This document shows positions 1-9,769 of a stretch of 64,000 nt of DNA, one piece after another. The translations under genes and the position numbers were made by a program. The notes under the pieces were generated by a model, which was not told the DNA's origin, ran no database searches, and saw only the letters and a list, made by a program, of their open reading frames with translations. The DNA is from Limnanthes douglasii subsp. nivea (lineage: Eukaryota > Streptophyta > Magnoliopsida > Brassicales > Limnanthaceae). Within the stretch, counting starts at the first letter, position 1; every line of letters begins with the position of its first letter. The stretch lies in NCBI GenBank assembly GCA_036936605.1, contig JAUPFV010000005.1, forward strand, positions 573,001 through 637,000, given 5' to 3'.

Positions 1-2
1 TC

Positions 3-739
3 AAAGAAGCAATCCATAAAGAAATCACGAATGCTAAACTCGATGTGGTGGAGTTATATTTGAGCTTAATGGCGCCGGTCATGAAATTTGCTTCAAAATA
101 TAAGTCCTTCAGTCTTCCTCAAAATCTCCTAATTAACAATACAGGGGTAATGGCAACTCCATTCTTAAAGTCCAAAGACAACATAGAATTGCAATATGCG
201 ACCAACCATTTGGGCCACTTTATTTTGATACACCTCTTGTTGGACACAATGAAAAGCACAACATCTGAAAGAAACATAGAGAGAAGGGTCATTATAGTGT
301 CATCTGAAGGTAATAGATTTGCGTATAAAGGAATTTATTGTAACAAAATTCACGATGAAGCAAGTTATAACTCCATTTATGTCTATGAACAGTCAAAACT
401 TACTAATATACTGCATGCTGATGAGCTTGCAAGACAGGTCAAGGAAGAAGGACCAAATATTGCAGCTGATTCACTTCATCCTGGATCTATCATGACAGAT
501 CTTCTGCGCTACCACAGTATTATCAATAAAATCGGCAACATGTTTGGTAAATACATGCTGAAGAGCATCCCCCAAGGAGCAGCAACAACGTTTTATGTAG
601 CATTGTGTCTACAAATGAAGGGGGGGTAAGAGGTGAATATTATGCGGACTGCAATACGCCTAAACGAAGCTCTTTAGTGAAAGATACAGAACTAGTAAAG
701 AAGTTGCAGGATTATAGCTTGAACTTGATGAACAGCTAA
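3..739 (+). pseudogene. TIC32-like: TIC32-like short-chain dehydrogenase/reductase, 3' part, frameshifted
   Basis: The frame open from the left window edge encodes the middle and C-terminal parts of a classical NAD(P)-dependent short-chain dehydrogenase of the plant TIC32 group. That family includes an NADPH-binding subunit at the chloroplast inner-envelope import complex. Visible motifs in order are NNTG (usually NNAG), NHLGHF, VSSE with the catalytic Ser, catalytic YxxxK as YEQSK, LHPG and QGAATT. The NAD-binding GxxxGxG end lies outside the window. A run of seven G at 620-626 puts a TAA at 627-629 in frame. The conserved tail GEYYADCN to the stop at 737-739 continues in another frame from 632. 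About 240 codons run without an intron although, as I recall, relatives have several exons, so this may be a retrocopy. Family call is firm; pseudogene versus sequencing error in the G run is open. Confidence 0.8.
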
Positions 740-904
740 AAGTTTGTTGGTTTCGTAAAATTATATTTTTACAGGTAACATACATTGTAATACTTTTTAA
801 ATATCATTCGAAGTTTGTCAATTGATGTAAATAAATTATTGTTAAAAAGAAATTTTGTCGAGTAAACTTTATATTTCAAAAAAAATTCCAAAGTATTGTA
901 CCTC

Positions 905-1141
905 AAAGGTTCATCATAATGGTACAAAATTCTTAGAGTTATCACGAGATGTTTCATCATAATGGCACAATATTCTTAGAGTTGTCAGGAGATGTTTCTT
1001 GTTTGAGAGACGTAAGTTCTCTGAAAATAATTTAATACCTCTGCAGCTTTCTCTGCTTTGAGCTCCAGGTGAGATATATGCCTTGACACCGATGGCAGCT
1101 ACCAAGGCAGGCCTATATTTGCAATGAAGTTTATTACACAT
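905..1141 (-). pseudogene. Exon-like fragment, possibly HEAT-repeat protein
   Basis: The antisense frame reads ALVAAIGVKAYISPG, then SCRGIKLFSENLRLSN, then TLRILCHYDE. This looks like real protein rather than chance AT-rich translation. The helical pattern FSENLxxSNKxxxxxTLRILCHY reminds me of HEAT-repeat proteins such as the SSU-processome component UTP20, but that is recollection and no alignment was made. The TLRIL piece is repeated once downstream with decay. No start codon or splice sites can be assigned. Confidence 0.3.
911..996. repeat. 43-bp tandem duplication
   Basis: Two adjacent copies of a unit starting TCATCATAATGG (911 and 954) differ at a few bases. Read antisense, both units encode a version of TLRILxHYDE, so a coding-like stretch has been duplicated. 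It lies at the low-coordinate end of the antisense exon-like fragment beside it. Confidence 0.7.
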
Positions 1142-1269
1142 TACTACAAATGTCCAGAATTATCGACGATTGACAACCAGATCAACTTACCCATTCTCAA
1201 GATCTATATATTCAACAGATGTAGACATGACTTGTAAATATGACTTTTACGCATGACAAATATACAAAA

Positions 1270-1839
1270 CCTTAGTTGTTTCGTCGTCCTCATTTTGTTT
1301 GGCATATAGGTTGTAACAGGATCTCAAAGCAGCACTCCACAAGCTTTGGCAGCTCTGTTTAGTAATTCTAGCAGTATATTTTGAAGAAATAGACAAATTT
1401 AGTATCCTAATGACAAGAAATCGTTTTGGGATATGTAACACCCTTCAGACAACAGGTTTGAAGCAATGTACAATTCCCTAACAAAGAAAATACAACAAGA
1501 TTAAAGACATTGCTAGTATACACACTATCATATAATGTAATTAAATACATACATAGATCTATGGCTTAACTCATAAACTTGAATGCAAAGAATCTCTTGC
1601 ACACCACAATAGGTTGAATTGCATGCTGAGTCTGACCAGATTCAACTGTCAAATTTTGGTCCCTAACAACATCCATTAAATCTTTTAGCAAAAATGAATT
1701 TGATTGGAAGATAAAAAAGCAGGTGACTATCCCCAGAGTGCAGCCAACTGAGGCTTATCAAAAGGCTTGGACAAAATTATCCAGAGGGTAATATCTTGTA
1801 CAGTCCTGTTGACACCCTCTTCAAAAAACTTGCGGATTC
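1270..1839 (-). pseudogene. Unidentified antisense exon-like pieces
   Basis: Two short antisense stretches look coding. One, at about 1732-1839, reads RKFFEEGVNRTVQDI followed by ILSKPFDKPQLAALWG. The other, at about 1280-1350, reads TELPKLVECCFEILLQPICQ. The spacing would fit exons of the same antisense gene as the fragment at 905-1141, with intron-like AT-rich sequence between them. I do not recognise the protein. No continuous frame joins the pieces, so a decayed gene is as likely as a spliced one. Confidence 0.25.
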
Positions 1840-1879
1840 TCTCTAAATTATCCTCAAGTTAGAGCAGTTTACTTGTAGT

Positions 1880-2643
1880 CTCCTACACAACGTTAACAAT
1901 ACATGTGTTGGTTCTTTGGGTGAAAACTCTATCAAATCATTCAATGAACTACAAAAATAAATCATAAAGATGAAGACATGTAAAGAATGCAAATTGAATA
2001 GTTGCAGAAAGTGAATCAAATAGAGATTGGAATTTCAACATAAACATTATGCTAAAATCTATCAAGATGGAACCCAAAGAACGAGAAAAAAGAACTACTA
2101 CTCAAATAAATAAATAAATAAACCGGCATACTCTTAATCCGTAAAGAACTAAAATGACATAAAACTAAGGTGCCCCAAAACCAGATTTAAAAAGTAGTAT
2201 GGCCAAATAAAACTATAAATCTCACCATAAAACTAAGGTGCAGGTTAGTGCACCAACAACATTAAAAGATCATGCCTAAGCCCACCGTGAAATTCAGTCA
2301 AATTAAAAGATCCATGACATCCGAAGAAAAAACGCAATAGAATAAGTAGACATTAGAATACATGATACCTTCATAATAACAAATGATGTGTGACATCTGT
2401 CGAGAAAGATTCGAGAAAACAAAAAAGAAGGATAACAAGAATTGAGAAATGGGTAGGGGAAGAGGGAACGAAGGGTTATAAATTAATAAATTAGATTTGA
2501 TATTACCCCATTTATTTTTGAGATTTACCGCTTCAATTTTGGTTTAAATTCAAAAAATAAAATATAAAAATATTTAAAACCTAGAAACAGTTTTTAACTT
2601 TAATTTTCGGTTTATTATTTAAAAGTGGAATAGAAATTTGAAT
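1880..2643. other. AT-rich stretch, nothing identified
   Basis: No ORF with protein character, RNA gene or clear repeat was recognised here. The sequence is simple and AT-rich up to the TSD of the SINE. Confidence 0.5.
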
Positions 2644-2658
2644 CAGCTTTTTACTATT

Positions 2659-2885
2659 TTTTTCTTTTTTTTTTTCGGAGGGAACCCGCAGCCGCTACTC
2701 AGAGTGCAATGAGTGCGCACAGGGTAAACCCTCAGTCTGACGCGATAGCCTGCAAACCAACGCCAGAAGGTAAACCACACAAGGTGACAGGCTCAGCCGA
2801 GAAAGCGTATGTAGAGGGACTCGAACTCATGACCTTTTGGTTATAAGAATGCCATACCCAACCAACTCGGCTACCCCCTTGGGGG
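2659..2885 (-). mobile_element. tRNA-derived SINE (copy 1) with 15-bp TSD
   Basis: Read antisense, the element starts CCCCCAAGGGGG, has a pol III A box TAGCCGAGTTGG and a B box GAGTTCGAGTCC about 45 bases on, and ends in a poly(A) tract (the T run at 2659-2675 on the plus strand). The 15-bp sequence CAGCTTTTTACTATT flanks it exactly at 2644-2658 and 2886-2900, as expected of a LINE-mobilised retroposon. A second copy at 14201-14430 shares the full body. Short ORFs across it are not genes. Confidence 0.93.
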
Positions 2886-2900
2886 CAGCTTTTTACTATT

Positions 2901-3106
2901 GTTTAGGCAACAAAGGGTTTATTACCCATCCATTTTACAATAAAAAAATTAAAATTGTTGTTAATAATTTGTTCTTTAACAATAAATGTTTTGTTGCAAT
3001 ATTATTTTGTTATCAATTTTTTTTATCGTTGCAAATTATTACTTTTACAATAAATTTTATTTTGTTGTTAAAATTATCGTTGTATATAACAAAAATTTTT
3101 GTAGTG
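2901..3106. mobile_element. Possible CACTA-type transposon end
   Basis: The stretch ends TTTTTGTAGTG at 3096-3106, the complement of the CACTACAAAAA terminus typical of plant CACTA (CMC) transposons. The 200 bp inside are dense in related TTGTTA, CAACGATAA and TTGTAAAA words, which resemble sub-terminal repeats. I found no matching other end, and the SINE insertion sits at the inner side. It may be half of a non-autonomous element. Confidence 0.35.
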
Positions 3107-3570
3107 AGTGCTGGTACTATCACAACTGCCAAATCTTTAACGATCAATCTATAAAATCCCAAAAAACTGATGCTTTCATCGATGTTTATAGACTTATAAG
3201 CACTGCATCTCCAATCTGTCCCAAGTATTTATGCTACGTACCCCTTCCAACCCCTCCAAACAACCATCGTTTAAGGGAAAATCCTACCATTGTAGTAGAT
3301 TCAAGTGCGCTTTCAAATTATGCTAATCTATTTATGATTTTATGTTTGAACCATCACCCTATCTAAAAAGGTGAGAAATCCGAACGAATTTGGACATGAA
3401 ATTTTGCACATATTTTGATAATGGTTAAAACTAAGTGTTTTGAAAAGTTGACTAAAAATTCACACTATAAATATTTTTTATATATTTGTTTAAGAAAAAA
3501 TGTTAGAAAAATCATATAAATTTTATTTCTTGTTTAAAAATTACAAACTTGACTCTTAAAAATCCTAAAT
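3107..3570. other. No gene identified
   Basis: Open frames are present at 3107-3366 but I recognise no family and composition changes within them. From about 3480 the sequence matches 20190-20370, so that part is dispersed repeat. Confidence 0.4.
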
Positions 3571-3627
3571 ATTGTTAGGATTGTATAATGAAAATTATTT
3601 TGAGTTTTTTATGAGTTTTGGGCCCAT

Positions 3628-3752
3628 TTGGCGCGCTAATGGCGCCACAATGGCAGACAACTGGTGCCACAATGCGGGCCACTGGCGCCACAGTGACCGG
3701 CCAATTGCGCCACATTGGCAGGCCAATGGCGCCACATTGCAGGATTCGGGTT
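3628..3752. repeat. GC-rich minisatellite with GGCGCCACA core
   Basis: About five imperfect units of roughly 22-25 bp share the core TGGCGCCACA, separated by GGCC-type linkers. It is an isolated GC-rich island in very AT-rich sequence. The flank TGAGTTTTGGGCCCATTTGG has a diverged single-unit relative near 20355, which suggests the array expanded from one unit. Confidence 0.75.
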
Positions 3753-3769
3753 AAGATGTGTTTTCAACA

Positions 3770-4420
3770 TTAATAACAATGGCTCAACTTGAAGCGACAC
3801 GGACCACATTAGAGTTCAAGTAAAAAATGCTGGTCCAAGCGGACCAACCTAAACGCAAACTATTACCATCTTTAGTTATGATAAAAATTAATATTTAGAA
3901 TATTAACTATTATATTTTTATTATTAATTTATTGATTGAGACGTTGAACATAGACTCTATTCAAGCTAAAGCCCAAAACTAGATTTGAAATTGTCGATTT
4001 TGGAAAATTTAAGCTACGATATCATGCATTGTTATCAAACTACAATTTGAGAAGATGATATCTATGAAATCATTAGAATATTGAAATAGCAGTGGACAAA
4101 TTTTTTACCAATATGTTGAATGTTAAATAGATTTTACCAATATGATTGTATTTATCCAATAGTCCAAATTTAAATTTTAAATACAATTTTGCTTTTAATA
4201 AGTTTGACAATGTGACTTCAAAATTCAGTCAGAGAATTCACCCCCTTTATACTTAGGGTTGCAATTGTTTTGTTTTAGGGTAATTTGATCTTTTCTTAAA
4301 TGTGATGGATCTATTTGTAAAATGGATCTTTTGTGGTATGATTTATTAAATACAAACACATATGCGACCCATTATTTTTTAAAAAAAAATTGAAAAAAAT
4401 CAACTTAAATTAAGAGTACA
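3770..4420. repeat. Dispersed AT-rich repeat family
   Basis: Segments recur elsewhere in the same orientation. The stretch around 3780-3960 resembles 18770-18930 and 26610-26770. The stretch around 4250-4380 (GGTAATTTGATCTTTTCTTA region) resembles 19030-19140. No protein is encoded. The family could be a decayed non-autonomous transposon, but I cannot place its ends. Confidence 0.55.
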
Positions 4421-4645
4421 AAATATTATAGAGTCTAATTAATAATTTGTTATATTGTATTAAAAAGTTTAATCTCATAGTTCTAGGTATTGTATTGAGA
4501 ACTAAATTTTGGTATAACTAGAACCAAAAGTATAATATTGGAGATTATTTCCTTAAATGAAATCCAATATGGAAAAATAATTCTACACCTTTGAATATAC
4601 CAACAATTTGTAATTAATAGAGTATTCCTCAATTGTTGTAAGTCC

Positions 4646-4653
4646 TATATAAA
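4646..4653 (+). promoter_or_regulatory. TATA box upstream of small ORF
   Basis: TATATAAA within AGTCCTATATAAAGACC is a textbook plant core promoter, 44 bases before the ATG at 4697. The related copies near 21.3 kb and 20.9 kb lack this segment. Confidence 0.5.
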
Positions 4654-4696
4654 GACCCTTTTTGTATTCTCCCAACTCATATTATATATGATTATC

Positions 4697-4876
4697 ATGG
4701 ATATTGAGGAAATTGAAAATTTATTTCGAAAAATCAAAGTTGAATCTGAAGAAATAGATCAAGAATTGGAAATCATGAAGAAACGGTTGAAGAAGCAACT
4801 ATGATATTTTATCAAAGAGCTCGAACGTATGGTGGAAAAAATGACGATGGAAACAATCGATGATCAAAGAAGATGA
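4697..4876 (+). CDS. Small coiled-coil ORF, interrupted by one TGA
   Basis: From ATG 4697 a 35-codon frame begins MDIEEIENLFRKIK and ends KKRLKKQL before TGA at 4802-4804. The same frame then runs on as KELERMVEKMTMET to a second stop at 4874-4876. The peptide is charged, rich in Glu, Lys and Leu, and has heptad-like spacing, so it is predicted helical or coiled-coil. Two other copies exist: sense at about 21341-21497, where the TGA position is an Arg codon, and antisense at about 20825-21010. Preserved reading frame across the segment in three copies suggests former coding, but each copy is damaged. I do not recognise the protein. It could be a transposon-encoded peptide or the end of a larger lost gene. 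Confidence 0.4.
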
Positions 4877-4934
4877 ATTACAATAGAAGATGAACTACAA
4901 TATTTTTTCTTTATGTTCTTGAAGCATGCTTCAA

Positions 4935-5045
4935 AATCTACCCAGACTATTAATTAACTAGATAAATTTAATCTAGATACACCAATTAATCTAGATTACA
5001 CTGTAATCTAGATACCAATTAATCTAGGAATAGATTACGGGTCGC
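4935..5045. repeat. Short AATCTAGAT-type repeats
   Basis: Four to five copies of an AATTAATCTAGAT-like word lie within 110 bp, partly as inverted repeats because TCTAGA is self-complementary. Function unknown. Confidence 0.5.
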
Positions 5046-5221
5046 ATATCATGCATTGAAATTATTACAGTATAAGTATGAAATCATTGAAGTGTTGAAA
5101 TAGAAATGGACGGAACTTTGGTAGTTAAACCTCCTTCAGCAACATTATTACTAGGATGGGCGGCCTCTTTGGAAGTCATTAAGTCGTTGTAATGCATTCA
5201 TGTTTCTTTTCTCTAGGTTTT

Positions 5222-5714
5222 TAAGACCTCGTCCATGCTGGACAACCCCACACATGCAGATGCTTTAAATCAGGTCTACGCTCGTTCCAAAGCTCATATG
5301 GAGTCCTAACAGTAGCTTTTGTGGGTACTCAATTGAGTATATAAGCGGCACATTTGATGGCTTCCCTCCGAGAGATAATGGTAGAGATGAGTGACTTATC
5401 ATGCTTCTAACCATATTTTTTAGTGTTCGGTTCCGTCTCTCAGATACACCATTCATGCGAGGTGAATCGGGCATAGTGTATTGAGGGACTACTCCACACT
5501 TCTCTAGGTACTGTGCAAAGGATCCTGGATGTTGTTCACCCGATCCGTCATATCTACCATAGTTTTCACCACCACGGTCAGATCTAACGGTCTTAATGCT
5601 TTTACCATGTTGTTTCTCAACCTCGGTCTTAAAAGTTATGAACTTTTCCAAGGCCTCAGAATTTTCATGAAGAAGATAGAGGTAACCAAAATGAGAGTAG
5701 TCGTCGATGAATGA
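5222..5714 (-). pseudogene. Copia integrase core, partial
   Basis: Antisense translation gives IKTVRSDRGGE, then VPQYTMPDSPRMNGVSERRN, the conserved Asp and Glu blocks of a retroviral-type integrase. The frame then shifts to TPYELWNERRPDLKHLHVWG. The first catalytic Asp block is just upstream (5715-5780) behind a stop. The protein would insert cDNA into the genome; this copy cannot make it intact. Confidence 0.85.
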
Positions 5715-5776
5715 TATAAATTACCGCTGCCCGTTCCACGATTCCTGTGGAAACGGTCCACAAATGTCGGTATGTA

Positions 5777-6451
5777 TCAACTGTAGGACTTCTTTCGCTC
5801 TATATGTTCATAACCTTGTAACTTTGGTTTGTTTCCCTTTGATACACTCGGCACATATACCGAAGTCAGAGTAATCAAGGGGGCAAATAAACCTTCAGTA
5901 ACAAGCTTGTCCATCCTAACTTTGGATATGCGACCTAATCGCTTGTGCCACAGTTTAGAAGATTTTTCAGATTTAGTAATGTTGTTTGGTGTACGTTTTG
6001 TATTCAAAGAAATATTGTGATTTTTAATAGTATTCAACAAATACAAATTATCCTCTTTAATTAAATTTCCATTTCCAATAATCATATTCTTTAGAGAGAG
6101 TGTAAAACAATTGTTTCCTATCAGACAAGAGTTACCTTGCAAGTCTAAAACTGGAAAGGAAATTAAGTTCCTTCGAAAAGTGGGAACATACATTACATCC
6201 TCTAAAAATAATACATGTCCAGTGGAAAGTTTTAAAGAAAAATCAGAAATAGCTAAAACATCACACGAGCTCCCATTTGCCGTGAAAATGGATCTTTCAT
6301 CATCACTTAGCATCATGCTCTTTGACGTACCCATTAAAGAAACACAAACATGAGTTGTTGCAGCCGAATGAACCCACCAAGTATTCCTTTTCACAGAAAC
6401 TATATTACTTTCTGAAACAACCAAAGATGTGGGAGTACCTTTGCTTATCAT
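5777..6451 (-). pseudogene. Copia protease and GAG-pre-integrase region
   Basis: The frame contains WWVHSAATTHVC, which aligns with the aspartic-protease site WxDSGATxH. The catalytic Asp is His and the Gly is Ala, so the protease site is lost. Further on, LWHKRLGRISKVRM is the pre-integrase zinc-binding block (usually GH, here GR). The region sits in correct order between gag and integrase. Confidence 0.85.
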
Positions 6452-6479
6452 GTAACCCCATCGTTTCTCACAATCCTTC

Positions 6480-7258
6480 TTAAGATGTCATTTCTCTTTG
6501 CAATAAAAAACATCGACCTACAATCGATTCCTTATGCTTTTTCTTATTTACCGGACCTTGACCTGGTCCTTTGCCATCTGCTTTCCGCTTAGGTCCTGCC
6601 TTATTTGCTGATGTAATCATATTAACCTCAGGTGATGTGTATTTAAGTCTTTCTTCCTCATGTGCAACGTGGGAAATCAACTCATTGATATTCCACTTTT
6701 TTCGCATGCAGTTATAGGTGGAATGGAAATACTTAAACCGGTCTGGCAGCGAATGAAATGTGAATCCCACTATGCATTCCTTAGGTAAGTCTAAACCGAT
6801 TGCCTTTAACTTTTGGCCAATCATCAACATTCCCAGAATGTGCTCCAGATTTTACCTTTACCATTATACTTTTTGGTAGCTAGCTCGATGAGCAAACACC
6901 GCATCTCTACCTTTTCATTTTTGGCAAAGGCTTTCTCAATATCCGTGAGAAAGACCGAGGTAGTGGTAACATCTTTAGGGACATCCCCATGCAATGCTAC
7001 TGGTATCCCTTGTAACAAGAGCGTCATGCATAACTTATTTGGCCTCTCCCACTTTTCATCAGCCTTAGTTTCATCTGGTGTACTTTCCGGACTAAGGGGA
7101 GATGGTTTGGGAGTTGACAATGCATAGTCGTAATCATGTACAGATAAAAACAGCAACATCTCTTCCTTCCACAATTGGAAGTCCGAACAATCCAACGTCG
7201 GTGGACGATTGCCCAACGAATTGTAACCAATGGATACTATAATAAGAACAAACAACAC
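6480..7258 (-). pseudogene. Copia gag (UBN2-type), split in two frames
   Basis: The first half (7258-6824) has FQLWKEEMLLFL and the capsid-like stretch typical of copia gag; the second half (6830-6480) has LPDRFKYF and a Lys-rich tail. A zinc-knuckle-like CKEK-H-LKKDC pattern follows near 6450-6510 in a shifted frame with a stop inside. Gag would form the virus-like particle. The split near 6826 and the broken knuckle make this copy inactive. Confidence 0.75.
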
Positions 7259-7259
7259 A

Positions 7260-7798
7260 AAGCACGTTTAGCATATTGACATATATATATATATATGAAA
7301 ACATATGCATGAACATGACAAATACATGTAAAACATAAAATTCATTGATAATAGATATGGGAGGGCAAATCATACTAACATGCAATTTTATGAGTTTGAG
7401 AAAAAAAAATAGCATAATCATTATTTTAATTTTTGGAGGGCCGATGTCATTTACTTAAAATTAAAATCAACACAACAATTATTTTCTGTAATTTTCTACC
7501 GTTCATAATTAATTTAAACCCAAACGTGAACCTTTCAGAGGGCCGGTAATATTTGAATTTAAACTAATCCCCGAAACTTTCGGAGGGCCGATTAAATTAA
7601 TTTCTTAGTTTCACCTACCGATCTACGAAACCTTAGTCGTGCATCGTCATTTAATCATTCACGCACATACAATTTAAAAAAAACATGACAAACGCATCAT
7701 ATTTGTAAAATATCTTGCTTCAAATATGTTTTTAAATTAATAATACTATTAATTTAAAAAAAAATAACTAATTTTGAAAAAAAATAATTTTTTTTTAT

Positions 7799-7849
<51 letters not shown>

Positions 7850-8361
7850 ACAACAACAGCAGCCTGCACATGCATCGGCTTGCCTGCTGCAAATATACGT
7901 ACCTATTGCAATCATGTTGTTATTATCGTTTGGGTATGTTTACTGTCTCTATTTCTTGGGCAGGTTACTGTATTCATCGTCGGACAGCCTTCGATCAGCG
8001 TTAAAATCAGGTGTTAAGCTTTTGATGAGCCACTGTCCAAATAGTTTTGATTTTATTCGTTATTTCAGGGTTGATTTTATGCTAATTTTGGGAGAAAAAT
8101 TTCAGACATCAATAACCCTAATTTAACCGGGAAAAAATATTCCCCAAACTATCAAAATTGCAATTTACTCATAATAAAACATGTTTATTAATACAAATAA
8201 ATCACATAACATGTTTTTCATACAATCCCTAAATCCATGCCCTACCAATTCAATTCACACATAATCTCAATGACATGGATTCTTTACGATTAAGAAAAAC
8301 ATGCATATTTATGTATCAATAGATAATTCGATTATTCTACCAAATCCAAAAAAGGTTAATT
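7260..8361 (-). other. Copia 5' leader with (TA)n and repeated GGAGGGCCG motif
   Basis: This untranslated leader lies between primer-binding site and gag. It contains a long TA microsatellite at 7802-7847 and three separate copies of an (A/C/T)GGAGGGCCG-like word near 7434, 7548 and 7583. No ORF inside looks coding; those spanning the TA run are artefacts. Confidence 0.6.
7802..7847. repeat. (TA)n microsatellite
   Basis: About 22 uninterrupted TA units in the copia leader. Confidence 0.95.
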
Positions 8362-8377
8362 TTGCTTTGATACCAAT
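8362..8377 (-). promoter_or_regulatory. Copia primer-binding site (initiator tRNA-Met type)
   Basis: Antisense TTGGTATCAAAGC directly abuts the LTR end. It matches the usual copia primer site TGGTATCAGAGC with one change, complementary to the 3' part of initiator tRNA-Met. Confidence 0.8.
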
Positions 8378-9037
8378 TGTTATATATATATATATATATA
8401 TTATTCAATATCGCATCAAATAATATATAACAAATCGCGGAAAAATAATTAAACCCTTTGTAGATTCACTTAATGAATAAATCGAAAACCAAGAACACTT
8501 ACGGGTTTGCTTGCTGCTCTCAATCTAGTATTCTTTTTAGTTCTTTAGTAATCTTCAGCGATTCCACGTTCTCCAACAATCCCGTTTATGAAATTGAGAA
8601 ACCTGCAGAATCAAATTAGAGAAGGAAAAGATTTCAAGACACTCAAGAAAGCGGTCGTATTTCTGATTAGAGTTTAGAGTGATGAAATACCTAAACCTAG
8701 CCCCTTATTTATAGACTTTACAATGTGAAGCCCAACATTGTAAAGCCCATCCTTTATTACTTCCTTGTGTGGAGGACCATAACCTAAAATTGATAATTCA
8801 ATTTATGTCTCTCATTTATTAATTCAGGCTTAAGTGTTAAGATTTGGGCTCTCTTCATCACAGTGCCCAAATTCAACCCGGTTACCATACTTGAGCCCAT
8901 AACGCCTTTTCACCCATAGGTCCAATTTAGTTAATTTAATATGGACTTCCTTAAGATAATATTCGAACATGTTTATTTAGCATGTCAGTCCAAATTATTG
9001 TTAGTATTTAAATATATTAAATAAATATATTCCAACA
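8378..9037 (-). repeat. Copia 5' LTR
   Basis: Read antisense, the 660-bp block begins TGTTGGAATAT and ends TATATAACA, giving the canonical TG...CA ends and sitting directly next to the primer-binding site. It holds the promoter and polyadenylation signals of the element. No partner 3' LTR is present in the window. Confidence 0.8.
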
Positions 9038-9711
9038 TAGCATAGAAAAAAAGTCGTAGCAATACATTATTAGTTTTGTCTTTCGCTCCTACTTGCGCCG
9101 ACGAGAATATGAAGTATTTGCTACTGAAAATAACCCCACCACAAAATCCATGTAATTTCCATCGAATTTCCTCAAATTAAAAATATTATAAATACCCCTC
9201 ACTTACACCCCCACCAAATAAATTAGGCCATCCATATATATATATATTACCTATTTAATTTATAAATACTTATATATATATATATATATGCTCATCGGAA
9301 TGTAGCTTATTCTTTACTTATAAATAATATTTGTTCTTTTGTGTTAACTTCTCAGTATTTCGCTCTTTATTTTTGTTTGCGCCATCTGTGGAAAAATGTT
9401 TACCTCTGAATCAATTGGGATACCCTGTTAGGGATAGATATGAACATGTTTCTTAAACAATCCGTCTTTTTTTTAAATGATAAAGTTTTTATCTCCAACT
9501 TGTGGTGGTGATATTAAAATATTTAACAAGAGGCATTAACAACTTCTTATGCATCCCTTATTAAATTACTTATTATGATAAGATCAACCTGCTATTTAGT
9601 ATCTTCAATATAATTAAACCGTGTATTGATGTTTTAAGTGAAATGCAAGAAATATTCACATAATAAAATTTCTATTTCCAGTGTCTATTAAAAGCAGATT
9701 ACGCACTAACA
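9038..9711. other. AT-rich stretch, two short TA runs, no gene
   Basis: Short TA microsatellites lie near 9235-9250 and 9270-9290. Nothing coding was recognised. Confidence 0.5.
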
Positions 9712-9769
9712 TTGTGTAGTTTAAGTATATTTCATATTTTTTTTATATATCTTTGTGTAGATTACACGG

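Larger units (their letters stand above)
5222..9037 (-). mobile_element. Ty1/copia element, 3'-truncated, antisense
   Basis: In antisense order it holds an LTR (9037-8378), primer-binding site (8377-8362), leader, gag (7258-6480), protease and pre-integrase (6451-5777) and integrase (5714-5230). Homology ends just after the integrase GCP motif. Reverse transcriptase, RNase H and the 3' LTR are missing. Frameshifts and stops are frequent. Beyond 5222 lies the dispersed repeat region, so the element was cut or replaced there. Confidence 0.85.

Noticed and set aside
2659..2885. A-box and B-box tRNA-like sequence as a possible tRNA gene
   Set aside because: No cloverleaf with paired acceptor stem; poly(A) tail and TSD show a SINE.
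2986..3366. 126-codon sense ORF
   Set aside because: Its first half is AT-rich transposon-like sequence and the second half matches nothing I know; frame length alone is not support.
7774..8126. ORFs over the TA tract (also at 61984-62283)
   Set aside because: Repeated Tyr-Ile translation of microsatellite DNA; no protein character.
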